In this document: one piece after another, positions 16,672-24,724 of the stretch
Position numbering within the stretch: position 1 is the first letter of the stretch
How the letters are laid out: every line of letters starts with the position of its first letter
Assembly: GCF_030295765.1 (NCBI RefSeq)
Contig: NZ_AP027292.1
Span: 310,001-374,000 of the forward strand
Direction of reading: 5' to 3'
DNA length: 64,000 nucleotides
DNA from: Neptuniibacter halophilus
Lineage (GTDB): Bacteria; Pseudomonadota; Gammaproteobacteria; Pseudomonadales; Balneatricaceae
Position numbers and translations under genes: made by a program
The notes under the pieces: generated by a model
What the model was told of the DNA's origin: nothing
Seen by the model: only the letters and a program-made list of their open reading frames with translations
Databases searched by the model: none

Positions 16672-17742
16672 TCAGGCTGTCTCCGCTTTGGCCAGTAAAG
16701 CCACACCCTGTCGATAACCCAAACCACCATTGCCGTGCACCATGCCATAAACCTCTTCCCCTTCGAGCAAACGGTGATGCATCGTGATCAATGCGTTCAG
16801 GGCCGGATTATTCCAAGGGGCACGCGCCAGATTCATGCCTCCGGTTACCGTAATACTGTGCTGCTGAAGAAAATCAGGTAACTGATCCAGCATATCCACC
16901 AGACCACTGACCAGCAGGAAGGCCATGGGTACCACCGGATAGCAGGTATACGCTTCGAGTAACCCGGCACCACGCCGGAATTCGCTGGCAAAATCGATTC
17001 CCGCTTCGCTGCAACACTGCTGGTAAGCCTGACGCAGATGTTCATAGCTGGCGATCTGTTCAATATAGTGTTGCCCATCGCCCTCAAGCCGCCCCAGCCC
17101 CACACTTTTGATCTGCAAGCGCTCCTCGGCAGGCACTCCCAGAGCTTCGGTCAGGGTATCAGAGCAGATCAGCAGACGGCCGGAGAAGTCCACCAGCGGG
17201 TTAGCGCAGTCAACACCCCGAAACAGGGTGGTAATCGGTTTGTACCAGCGCTCGTCCGGAAGCTGATCCGGGGTAAAGTTATCTGCCAGCGCATGCCGGT
17301 AACTGAGTTTGTAGTTTTCGAACAGGGCCTGAGCGATTTCACGAAAGTGTTCATCATCCCTCTCATGGACCCGGAGAAAATGTTCAGCCAGGTCATTATA
17401 GGCTTCGGTCAGCGGGTATTCGTCACCGTAAACCGCCATTTTGCGTAACCGCTCTTCACGGGGGTAACCGGTCTTAATCTGATCCTCACCGCTGATCAGT
17501 ACCGCATCGGCACCGGATTCGATCAGCGCTTTGGCTCTGGCCAGTGCTTCGATGGGTGCACAGCCGCTGCGAAAATGGTTCTCTGCCTCAGGGCTGTGCC
17601 AGTCCGCACTGAGCGGCTCAATCACCAGCTCGTGCAGCTCTGTACCCCGGGAGCGGATCGCCTCTTCCAGTTGCAGACAGTGTTGCTGACAGCCCTCGCT
17701 GTCGATGGTTTTCGCCGCTGCAATAAGCCACGCTGTTGTCAT
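16672..17742 (-). CDS. Divergent thiolase-like (acetyl-CoA acetyltransferase-like) protein
   Basis: The 356-residue product aligns by eye with the C-terminal two-thirds of thiolase-like proteins of the SCP-x/actinobacterial acetyltransferase type. The landmarks are CSDTLTEALGVP (the usual DGAAA region), EAYTCYPVV (the E-x-aromatic-x-C region), VTGGMNLARAPWNNP and HGNGGLGYRQGV. I do not see the N-terminal nucleophilic cysteine loop or the GHPxG motif of active thiolases, so degradative or condensing activity is doubtful. It may bind acyl-CoA in another role. The gene is upstream of and codirectional with the SnoaL-like gene but that one has its own promoter. A loose TGATC/AGTAA pair lies before the ATG. 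Confidence 0.65.
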   Translation of the reverse strand: MTTAWLIAAAKTIDSEGCQQHCLQLEEAIRSRGTELHELVIEPLSADWHSPEAENHFRSGCAPIEALARAKALIESGADAVLISGEDQIKTGYPREERLRKMAVYGDEYPLTEAYNDLAEHFLRVHERDDEHFREIAQALFENYKLSYRHALADNFTPDQLPDERWYKPITTLFRGVDCANPLVDFSGRLLICSDTLTEALGVPAEERLQIKSVGLGRLEGDGQHYIEQIASYEHLRQAYQQCCSEAGIDFASEFRRGAGLLEAYTCYPVVPMAFLLVSGLVDMLDQLPDFLQQHSITVTGGMNLARAPWNNPALNALITMHHRLLEGEEVYGMVHGNGGLGYRQGVALLAKAETA

Positions 17743-17835
17743 GATGCTGCCTTACTAATCAGGGATTCAGGCCCGATCATAACAGATTAATCAGGGTAAA
17801 CCCCAATACCCTGAATTTACCCTTTGCCGGGCTAT

Positions 17836-20019
17836 TCAGACTTTGAACCGGCCTACCAGCGATTGTAACTGCCCCGCTTCCGCCTCCATGGCGCTGGAGG
17901 CGGCTGCAACCTGCTCGACCAGGGCAGCATTTTGCTGTGTCGCCCCGTCCATCTGGGTAACTGCAACATTGACCTGTTCAATTCCGATCGCCTGCTCCCG
18001 GCTGGCACTGGCAATCTCACGAGTGATCTCAGCCACCCGGGTAATAGCGCTCATAATTTCATGCAGCGCCTGCCCGGACTGATCCACCAGCAACGACCCT
18101 TCACCAACCTTGTCAACACTGTCGCTGATCAGCTCTTTAATCTCTTTCGCCGCCGCGGCACTGCGCTGCGCCAGACTACGCACTTCTGACGCCACTACGG
18201 CAAAACCACGCCCCTGCTCCCCGGCACGGGCCGCTTCGACGGCTGCATTCAGGGCTAACAGGTTAGTCTGGAAAGCGATCTCATCAATCACTCCGATGAT
18301 CTCGGCAATCCGCGATGAACTGTCACTGATCCCATGCATGGAGGCGACCACACTGTCTGCCACCTGCGTGCCTTTCTCGGCAAGGCGCTGCGCTTCTACT
18401 GCCTGTGTTCTGGCCTGCTCAGCATTGTCTGCATTTTGCCGTACGGTACTGGTCATCTCCTCCATGCTGGCCGCAGTTTCTTCGAGACTGGCCGCCTGAC
18501 TTTCGGTGCGGCTGCTCAGCGTCCCGTTACCGGTGGAGATCTCGGTTGCCCCGGTGGTGATGGTGCTGCCCGCCACGGCAATCTGACCCAGCAACTGATT
18601 CAGGTTATCGATTGAGCGATTCAGAGCGTCATTCAGTTCGGCAAATTCCCCCTGAAAATCGCCGCTCATGCGTTGTCGCAGATCACCCTCTGCCATCGCA
18701 CCCAATACCCGTTTTAACTCCTGCAGCGGCGCCACCACAGCCCCAAGCATCTGATTGATGCCGGATGCAATCTGCTGCAGGAACCCGGTGTAAAGGCTCT
18801 CATCCAGACGCTGGTTCAACTGCCCGCAGGAAGCCTGACGAATCAGCTCCTCTACCTGCTCCTCAGCGATGAGCTGGTCGGTAATATCCTGCCACTCAAC
18901 TACAGTGCCCAGTCGTTTACCCTGCTCATCCAGCACCGGGCTGGCATGCAGATCAAAGCGACGCCGGCCCACTTTAATCCGCCCGTGATAGGTCGAGCTG
19001 AGACTCTGCAACAGGTCACGCTGATGCTGAGGATTTTTGTGAAAACGATCAAAATTGGAGCCGACAATCTGCTGTGCTGAAAAATCCGGTAACTGCTCGC
19101 GGATGTCCGCCTCAGCCCGGGACATCATCTCTGACACTGCCTGATTGCAGTAAATGATCTCGCCCTGATTATCCGCCAGCATGACGTTGGCTGCCACGTT
19201 ATCCAGCGCCACTCTGATACGGTCTGCCTGCTGTGCCGCCTGTCTGGCATCATTAACCTCAAATCCGAGTTTAACCGCCAGCATCTTGATACTGCGATTC
19301 AGCTCACCGGTCTCTGCCGGTTGCTCCAGTGGGATCGGCTCCAGATAAGCGCCCTCCACCACTTCCAGCATATGCGCCCGGCTGACCTGCAACGGCTGAA
19401 TCACATCCCGTTGCAGCGTGCGGAACGCCCCGAGCAGCATGATAATAAAGGCCAATAATGGCCCCAGAATCAGGCCGGCACCCTCGACTCCACTGACATA
19501 AAGCGCCAGATTGACCAGTACAGCAGCGAACACACCGACCAGCGCAGTGCGATGCAGATTACTGCAAAGCCCTTTGGCGCTGAGCTGGCGGGGATCCGGC
19601 AGGCTGATTTCGCCCCGGCCAAGCCTGGCATAAGCGGCCGATGCGGCTGCAATTTCCTGCTCCGAGGGACGGGTTCGGACCGACATATACTCGGTAATCT
19701 GTCCGTTTTTGAAAACCGGGGTCACGTTGGCTTTGACCCAGTAATAATCGCCGCTCTTACAACGGTTTTTGACCAGTTTCGACCAGGGACGCCCTAAGTG
19801 CAGCGTATCCCAGAGGTCTTTGAACGCCGCAGGGGGCATATCAGGATGGCGAACCAGATTATGGTTTTTGCCGATCAGTTCGGCGTGGCTGAAACCACTG
19901 ATTTCAATAAAATCCGGATTGGCATAGGTGATGATCCCTTTAAGATCGGTGATCGATACCAGCTCCTGTCCGGGGCGGAGCTTCACTTCTCTGTCCGTAA
20001 CCGGCTCGTTTATTTTCAT
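17836..20019 (-). CDS. Aer2-like PAS chemoreceptor (no C-terminal tether)
   Basis: This 727-residue chemoreceptor has an N-terminal PAS domain (about 20-125: [25 protein letters not shown] divided by the usual landmarks), a short hydrophobic pair near 165-215, a HAMP-like segment, a second PAS (about 285-400) and a methyl-accepting domain with the tip [19 protein letters not shown]. The ATG at 20019 gives an N-terminus identical in its first ten residues to the paralogue at 34401-36758; a longer frame to 20106 lacks support. Unlike the paralogue it ends in LVGRFKV, without the EWEEF tether for CheR. The PAS domain probably senses redox or oxygen. It stands alone, away from che genes. Confidence 0.93.
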   Translation of the reverse strand: MKINEPVTDREVKLRPGQELVSITDLKGIITYANPDFIEISGFSHAELIGKNHNLVRHPDMPPAAFKDLWDTLHLGRPWSKLVKNRCKSGDYYWVKANVTPVFKNGQITEYMSVRTRPSEQEIAAASAAYARLGRGEISLPDPRQLSAKGLCSNLHRTALVGVFAAVLVNLALYVSGVEGAGLILGPLLAFIIMLLGAFRTLQRDVIQPLQVSRAHMLEVVEGAYLEPIPLEQPAETGELNRSIKMLAVKLGFEVNDARQAAQQADRIRVALDNVAANVMLADNQGEIIYCNQAVSEMMSRAEADIREQLPDFSAQQIVGSNFDRFHKNPQHQRDLLQSLSSTYHGRIKVGRRRFDLHASPVLDEQGKRLGTVVEWQDITDQLIAEEQVEELIRQASCGQLNQRLDESLYTGFLQQIASGINQMLGAVVAPLQELKRVLGAMAEGDLRQRMSGDFQGEFAELNDALNRSIDNLNQLLGQIAVAGSTITTGATEISTGNGTLSSRTESQAASLEETAASMEEMTSTVRQNADNAEQARTQAVEAQRLAEKGTQVADSVVASMHGISDSSSRIAEIIGVIDEIAFQTNLLALNAAVEAARAGEQGRGFAVVASEVRSLAQRSAAAAKEIKELISDSVDKVGEGSLLVDQSGQALHEIMSAITRVAEITREIASASREQAIGIEQVNVAVTQMDGATQQNAALVEQVAAASSAMEAEAGQLQSLVGRFKV

Positions 20020-20160
20020 CGCTATACTTCTGTAAACAGACCACAGCCCCGATGGTGGTCTTAGCCAACCATCACCGCAGCATTTGATTTCAGCCAAATA
20101 TTGCATACTAGCCGGGTTATCCGTTGATGCCAGCGTGCCGGCGGGGAGTGTGCGCAGAGT

Positions 20161-20174
20161 TTGATCTGGATCAA
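20161..20174. promoter_or_regulatory. FNR/ANR-type box
   Basis: TTGATCTGGATCAA is a perfect match to the FNR half-sites TTGAT-N4-ATCAA. It lies between the divergent Aer2-like receptor (start 20019) and the M48 protease (start 20283). A TAAAAA stretch at 20199-20204 would be a -10 placing the box near -42 of the protease gene, the usual class II position. Which gene it serves is inference. Confidence 0.55.
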
Positions 20175-20282
20175 CCCCGCGGCCTCATCTGATCGGCCTA
20201 AAAAATGGCACAGTCTTTTCTCCGCTTGCCTGAGCCCGCAGCAGACTGCTATAAGAGTGAAAACTGCTGATCCTCTGACTCT

Positions 20283-21323
20283 ATGAAACGCTGTCACTTT
20301 ATACGCCGCTTACTGCCCCTCACCTGCCTTGTGATCCTCAGCGGATGCGCCGCACCGCAGCATATCGCACCCGCGTATAGCGAGGAGGAACTGAGTCAGG
20401 AGCGTCAAACGCAGTATCAACTGGCCTTTGAATATCAGCTACAGCAACAGATTCGCCTTGCCGAAGTATCCCGCCCCCTGCTGCGCAGCGCGACTGACCA
20501 GTGCAGAAGTCAGCGCAACAGCCTCGGGGTTCTGTTACACAGCATTGATGATTACCCTGAAGCTCAACGTAAAATGGTAGCACAGCGCTATAACACTGAC
20601 CGGCGCCTGCAAGTGCTCTATCCGCTGAGTAATGGGTCGGTTAACGGGCAGTTACTGCGCGGCGACATATTGCTTCAGGTCAACAGCGAAAAACTCCCTC
20701 AGGACAACAGTCGGCGAGCACTGCAGAAGTTGCATCAGGCACTGCAACAGAACCCCTCGATCAGCCTGAAGGTGGAGAGAAACGGGCAACCACTGAACCT
20801 TCAATTGCAGGCAGAACCTGTCTGTGACTACCCGGTGAGCCTGCGTAACAGCGACCAGATCAACGGCTACGCAGACGGCAGCCGGGTGATTATTACCGCC
20901 GGGATGATGCGCTTCGCTGAGGCTGATAACCAACTGGCTCTGATTATCGCCCATGAGATCGTACATAACAGTCAGCGGCATATCAGCCAGCGCCTGAGCA
21001 ATGCAGGCCTCGGCAGTTTGCTGGATATAGGGCTGATCAGCAGCGGCATTTTCAGCCCCATGCTGATGACAGGTCTGGCTGCCAACCTGCACACTCAGGA
21101 CTACGAGATCGAGGCCGACCTGCTGGCTCTGCCCCTTCTGCAACAGGCGGGCTATGAGATCCGGGGGCTGGACCGTTTCTGGCAGCAGATGGCCAGCCTG
21201 CACCCCCAGACCATCGACCCGGGCCGTGAGCGCTCGCACCCGACTACGGCCGAGCGCGCCCTGCTGATGCGCAAGGAGATTGAACGTCTGAGCGGTCCAT
21301 TTGCGACAGCCGCTGAGGAGTGA
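20283..21323 (+). CDS. Lipoprotein M48-family zinc metalloprotease with PDZ-like domain
   Basis: The 346-residue protein has a lipoprotein signal ending in LSGC (Cys about residue 22), so it should be anchored in the outer or inner membrane facing the periplasm. A PDZ-like segment (about 115-180, GQLLRGDILLQVNSEKLP) precedes the peptidase, where HEIVH (about residue 223) and the downstream EIEAD glutamate supply the zinc site. M48 lipoproteins of this kind, such as LoiP and BepA, take part in outer-membrane protein quality control. A perfect FNR-type box lies about 110 bases upstream, suggesting oxygen-dependent expression. Confidence 0.9.
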   Translation: MKRCHFIRRLLPLTCLVILSGCAAPQHIAPAYSEEELSQERQTQYQLAFEYQLQQQIRLAEVSRPLLRSATDQCRSQRNSLGVLLHSIDDYPEAQRKMVAQRYNTDRRLQVLYPLSNGSVNGQLLRGDILLQVNSEKLPQDNSRRALQKLHQALQQNPSISLKVERNGQPLNLQLQAEPVCDYPVSLRNSDQINGYADGSRVIITAGMMRFAEADNQLALIIAHEIVHNSQRHISQRLSNAGLGSLLDIGLISSGIFSPMLMTGLAANLHTQDYEIEADLLALPLLQQAGYEIRGLDRFWQQMASLHPQTIDPGRERSHPTTAERALLMRKEIERLSGPFATAAEE

Positions 21324-21352
21324 TTATGGAACCCGGCCACAACCATGTATAC

Positions 21353-21390
21353 TGTTCTTATCCAAGCATTTTTTGTCGATTTTAAGAACA
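21353..21390. promoter_or_regulatory. Inverted repeat, candidate operator of the XRE-cupin regulator
   Basis: TGTTCTTA (21353-21360) and TAAGAACA (21383-21390) form a perfect 8-base inverted repeat separated by 22 bases, 30 bases before the ATG of the regulator gene. XRE regulators commonly bind paired half-sites in their own promoter, so autoregulation is a reasonable inference. Confidence 0.4.
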
Positions 21391-21419
21391 ACAGAAGCAC
21401 AAGAGAGTGGAGTGCGTGA

Positions 21420-22058
21420 ATGTCTGACGAACCATTTTTCCTCAAAGAAGAGAAAGAGAAACTGGGCCTGCAGCGGGCTGATGCCAGCACCGAAGCGACT
21501 CTGGAACCTCTTCAGCTTGGAAAAAGGGTCAAGGAGATCCGACTCAGCCAGAACCTGACTCTGGAAGAAGCCAGTAAACTGACTGGCCTGGCACGATCCA
21601 CCCTGTCTAAAATCGAGAACGAACAGATCTCCCCCACCTTCAGCGCGGTTAACAAACTGGTTAAAGGTCTGGGCATCGATATCCCGCAGCTTTTCTCGCA
21701 ACCCAAACGCGGTAACGGTGCCGGCGGACGACGCGATATCACCCGTGGTGGTGAAGGCCTGCCCCATCCGACCCCCACCTATGAACATGAGCTGCTGGCG
21801 ACTCAACTGAGCACCAAGAAGATGATTCCCTACCGCACCACGGTCAGGGCACGCAACTTTGATGAGTATCAGGACTGGGTACGCCATGACGGCGAAGAGT
21901 TCCTGTTTGTCCTGCGCGGCTCATTGCTGCTCTACACCGAATTCTATGAACCACTGGAGCTGTTTGCCGGTGATTCCGCCTATTACGATTGCGAGATGGG
22001 CCATGCGCTGGTTTCCACCAGTGAAGAAGACGCCGAGGTGATCTGGGTCACGGCCTGA
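21420..22058 (+). CDS. XRE-family transcriptional regulator with C-terminal cupin domain
   Basis: This 212-residue cytoplasmic regulator has an unusual acidic N-terminal 35 residues, then a helix-turn-helix (about 37-95: LEEASKLTGLARSTLSKIENEQ), then a cupin_2 ligand-binding domain (about 125-210: HDGEEFLFVLRGSLLL and LFAGDSAYYDCEMGHAL). Members of this group, such as PuuR and SutR, sense small metabolites. No catabolic genes are adjacent, so the ligand is unknown. A GGAG ribosome site precedes the ATG at 21420. An inverted repeat at 21353-21390 may be its operator. Confidence 0.92.
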   Translation: MSDEPFFLKEEKEKLGLQRADASTEATLEPLQLGKRVKEIRLSQNLTLEEASKLTGLARSTLSKIENEQISPTFSAVNKLVKGLGIDIPQLFSQPKRGNGAGGRRDITRGGEGLPHPTPTYEHELLATQLSTKKMIPYRTTVRARNFDEYQDWVRHDGEEFLFVLRGSLLLYTEFYEPLELFAGDSAYYDCEMGHALVSTSEEDAEVIWVTA

Positions 22059-22120
22059 CGGTGACTATCAGCATTTTTGGTTTATACTGAAACTAACCTT
22101 CCTGAACACCGTCACAGCTT

Positions 22121-22161
22121 GCCACGCCTTAGCGCAGCAAGATTATGTGGCGGTTTTTTTT
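22121..22161 (+). terminator. Possible rho-independent terminator after the XRE gene
   Basis: GCCAC (22121-22125) can pair with GTGGC (22147-22151), followed by eight T residues (22154-22161). The stem is short and the loop long (21 bases), so the call is tentative. Confidence 0.42.
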
Positions 22162-22169
22162 ATCTTTCG

Positions 22170-22682
22170 CTACCAGCCAAAGCCCGCAAGCGCGATCGGG
22201 TTTCCTGACGACCACACACCATCAGCCTGTAAGGCTTGCAGACAGGCGGCAGGGTTTGTCGCGATCCGTTGCAGTTGCTGCAAGCGTTGAGCAAGCTCCT
22301 GCTCCAGTGTCCCGGGGTCGGCCCGGTTGCGCCAGAGCTCATAGGTATCAATCGCCAGAACGGGATAATCCTGTTCCGACAAAAACGCCTGCCAACGCTT
22401 CAATAAGCCGGCATCATCCGGATTCAGCTCTGGTAACAGAGAGTCTATCCGGTTTTGCAGGCAGCTCAGCAGTGCGGTACGCCCGGCAATCAACAGCGGG
22501 TAGTTTTCTGCTTCAGCGCTTTCATCGGTAAATTGCTGCAGATCCGATTCGACAAACGGCAATAACCAGAACAGCGGAATCTCATGGTTAGCGGCACATA
22601 ACATTTCTGCTCCCGTATCGCCCTGATCCGCATCCGGTAACGCGTTCATACCCAACAGAATAACCCGGGTTCCCAGCATCAT
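22170..22682 (-). CDS. Hypothetical protein downstream of the GumN-like gene
   Basis: I do not recognise this 170-residue protein. It has no signal peptide or membrane segment. Residues 5-45 resemble a short beta-alpha unit, and the rest is rich in leucine and glutamine with likely helices (LEQELAQRLQQLQRIATNP). It starts eight bases after the stop of the GumN-like gene, with AGGA upstream of two adjacent ATG codons (22682 and 22679), and is probably cotranscribed with it. It converges on the XRE gene. Its amino acid pattern resembles proteins that share a fold with the C-terminal YfiR/suppressor types only weakly, so no function is proposed. Confidence 0.65.
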   Translation of the reverse strand: MMLGTRVILLGMNALPDADQGDTGAEMLCAANHEIPLFWLLPFVESDLQQFTDESAEAENYPLLIAGRTALLSCLQNRIDSLLPELNPDDAGLLKRWQAFLSEQDYPVLAIDTYELWRNRADPGTLEQELAQRLQQLQRIATNPAACLQALQADGVWSSGNPIALAGFGW

Positions 22683-22690
22683 ACGATCCT

Positions 22691-23554
22691 CTACAACTGT
22701 TCTATCTGATAGCCCTGCGCGGCTAAAGCCCGCAGAATACCGTCAGGCCCAATCAGATGTGCGGCCCCAACCAGAACCAGCTCGACCTCCTGATTATCCA
22801 GCATACGCTGAATCTGTGGCAGCCAGTTCAGGTTTCGCTCCACCAGAAGCGACTGATATACCGCAGGATAGTATTGCTGCATATCTGACACCACGAGACG
22901 CTCAAGCGCCGGCACATCCCCCTGTTTCCAGGCCTTCACAATCTGTCTCATCATCTGTTCGGTCTGAAGACTATCTTCGAGCGACTGACGCAGAAATGTC
23001 TCTTCGTTGCCCTCACCAAGCCCTGCAATATAATTCAGATGGCTCTCGATCGACTCCAGCCCGGCAACCGCTTTTCCGTCTGCCACAGCGCGCTGGTAGT
23101 AGACCGTATCGGCACCACTTTCTGAGATTCCCAGACGCTGAAACTCAATCGCCAGCATCGTCAGCATGACCCCCGCCGGCTTCATACCAATAAACAGGTT
23201 GGGCAGCATCCCGCGTGCGCGCAGATACTGATTTAATTCAGCATAAAGCTCTGCCGATATTATCTGGTTCAGCAATCGGCCATCCTGATAAGAGAGACGG
23301 GACATCAACTGCATCTGGAACTGAGGCTGCAACAACACCGCCATATCAGTTTCCAGCACCACCCGCGCAGCATCTGAATAGGCCTGATCAAACGCCTGCG
23401 GTAACGGAAAATCTGTCGCCGAAAGCATATGAATAGTGCCACCCAGGTACATATGGCTCTGCCCTTTACTCACCTTCCATACCGAGGTCTCCGCATGCAA
23501 CAGCGAGCTGAAAAGCAGGGCCAGAAAAAGCACCACCTGTTGTTTCTTCATCAT
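22691..23554 (-). CDS. TraB/GumN family protein, exported
   Basis: The 287-residue product has an N-terminal signal peptide (VVLFLALLFSSLLHA, cleaved about residue 21) and a TraB/GumN domain: MYLGGTIHMLSATDFPLP near the start, the conserved LETD, GMKPAGVMLTML, GLESIESHLNY and a C-terminal VLVGAAHLIGPDGIL. The paired GxxH motifs at each end are thought to form a metal site in this family, related to the Tiki proteases; the function in bacteria is unproven. I use the ATG at 23554, preceded by GGTGA; a GTG at 23566 is an alternative. Its likely partner is the unknown gene downstream. Confidence 0.88.
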   Translation of the reverse strand: MMKKQQVVLFLALLFSSLLHAETSVWKVSKGQSHMYLGGTIHMLSATDFPLPQAFDQAYSDAARVVLETDMAVLLQPQFQMQLMSRLSYQDGRLLNQIISAELYAELNQYLRARGMLPNLFIGMKPAGVMLTMLAIEFQRLGISESGADTVYYQRAVADGKAVAGLESIESHLNYIAGLGEGNEETFLRQSLEDSLQTEQMMRQIVKAWKQGDVPALERLVVSDMQQYYPAVYQSLLVERNLNWLPQIQRMLDNQEVELVLVGAAHLIGPDGILRALAAQGYQIEQL

Positions 23555-23710
23555 CAGAATAGTCACCGTTAAAAATTACCCTTAAACTCTGTGCCGAATT
23601 AGCTATGATTGCAAACTGAACCGGCTCAATAGAGATCCGTCTGCTGTTATACAAACAGCGACTGTTCCGGGCCGGTAAAGACTGCTATGTTCTGGTTATA
23701 ACAAGGAAAA

Positions 23711-24517
23711 ATGGTTAACTCTATGGCTGAACTGAGATCATCAGACCTGAATATATTGCTGGTCGAGCCTTCGGCGATGCAGCGCAAAATTATCCGTAAA
23801 GAGCTGAACAAAGAGCGCGTCGATGCCATCGACGAAGCAGGCAGTGTAGCCACAGCACTGGAACGGATTCATGCGGTGAAGCCGGATCTGGTGATCAGTT
23901 GTCTTTACCTGCCCGATGGCTCAGCGATGGACCTGCTGCAGCAGATCCGGGAATCGGATGAAACCAGCGATCTGCCGTTTATGCTGGTTTCCAGCGAAAC
24001 CCGTCATTCAGAACTGGATCAGTTTAAACAGTCCGGTGTCATAGCTATCCTGCCAAAGCCTTTCAATCACGATCATCTTGTCACCGCCCTTAACTCAACC
24101 CTTGATCTGCTCTCCAATGATGAACTGGACCTTGAGTTTTACGACCCGGCCTCTCTGCGGGTTCTGGTCGTCGATGACAGTCGCATGGCACGCAATGTCA
24201 TTATCAAGGTACTCGGCAATCTGGGCATCGACCAGATTACCCAGGCGGAGGATGGGGCAGAAGCGATCACCCTGTTACCGCAGGGGTTTGATCTGGTGGT
24301 AACCGATTTCAACATGCCTCAGGTAAACGGCCTTGAACTGGCCGAACATATTCGTAATTCAGCGGACTACTCCCACCTGCCCATTCTGATGGTCACCAGC
24401 GAGTCCCGGCAGACCCACCTCAGTAACGTGGCTAAATCGGGTGTGAATGCGATGACCGACAAACCTTTTGAGCCAGCCACGGTAAAACAGTTACTGACCC
24501 GAATTCTGGAAGCCTGA
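23711..24517 (+). CDS. Two-receiver response regulator with a degenerate first receiver
   Basis: The 268-residue protein consists of two CheY-like receiver domains and no output domain. In the first (about 10-130) the acidic pair is replaced (LLVEPSAMQ) and the phospho-accepting aspartate region reads LVISCLYLPDG, with Cys where Asp is expected, so it cannot be phosphorylated in the normal way. The second (about 145-265) is intact: LVVDDSRMARN, VVTDFNMPQVNG and DKPF. Such proteins can act as phosphate sinks or adaptors in chemosensory or c-di-GMP signalling. AAGGAAAA precedes the ATG. No kinase is adjacent; the che2-like cluster 4 kb away is one possible source. Confidence 0.9.
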   Translation: MVNSMAELRSSDLNILLVEPSAMQRKIIRKELNKERVDAIDEAGSVATALERIHAVKPDLVISCLYLPDGSAMDLLQQIRESDETSDLPFMLVSSETRHSELDQFKQSGVIAILPKPFNHDHLVTALNSTLDLLSNDELDLEFYDPASLRVLVVDDSRMARNVIIKVLGNLGIDQITQAEDGAEAITLLPQGFDLVVTDFNMPQVNGLELAEHIRNSADYSHLPILMVTSESRQTHLSNVAKSGVNAMTDKPFEPATVKQLLTRILEA

Positions 24518-24614
24518 AGCCGGGCCGCCGTTCATTTCACCGGTTTTATTATCAGAAACCCGCTCACAACCCTTCAAGATAACGGTATAATGATGGACTA
24601 CAACGCCCTATACC

Positions 24615-24642
24615 TTGCTTTGCAGCAAATCAAGTGTATAAT
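24615..24642 (+). promoter_or_regulatory. deaD: Predicted sigma-70 promoter of deaD
   Basis: TTGCTT (24615-24620), a 16-base spacer and a perfect TATAAT (24637-24642) would start transcription near 24649, leaving a leader of about 75 bases. A second TATAAT lies upstream at 24586-24591 with a weaker -35. A long leader is common in cold-shock helicase genes. Confidence 0.55.
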
Positions 24643-24724
24643 GCCCCCCTTTCCTACCAGCGCAGCCTATACTGTATCAACACAGATACACCCTGCCCTA
24701 ATTCCAAACAGGTAACACAAATAA

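Noticed and set aside
17743..17775. TGATCG and AGTAA before the thiolase-like gene as a fifth ECF promoter
   Set aside because: The -10 has no CGTA and the spacing is off by one base compared with the other four sites.
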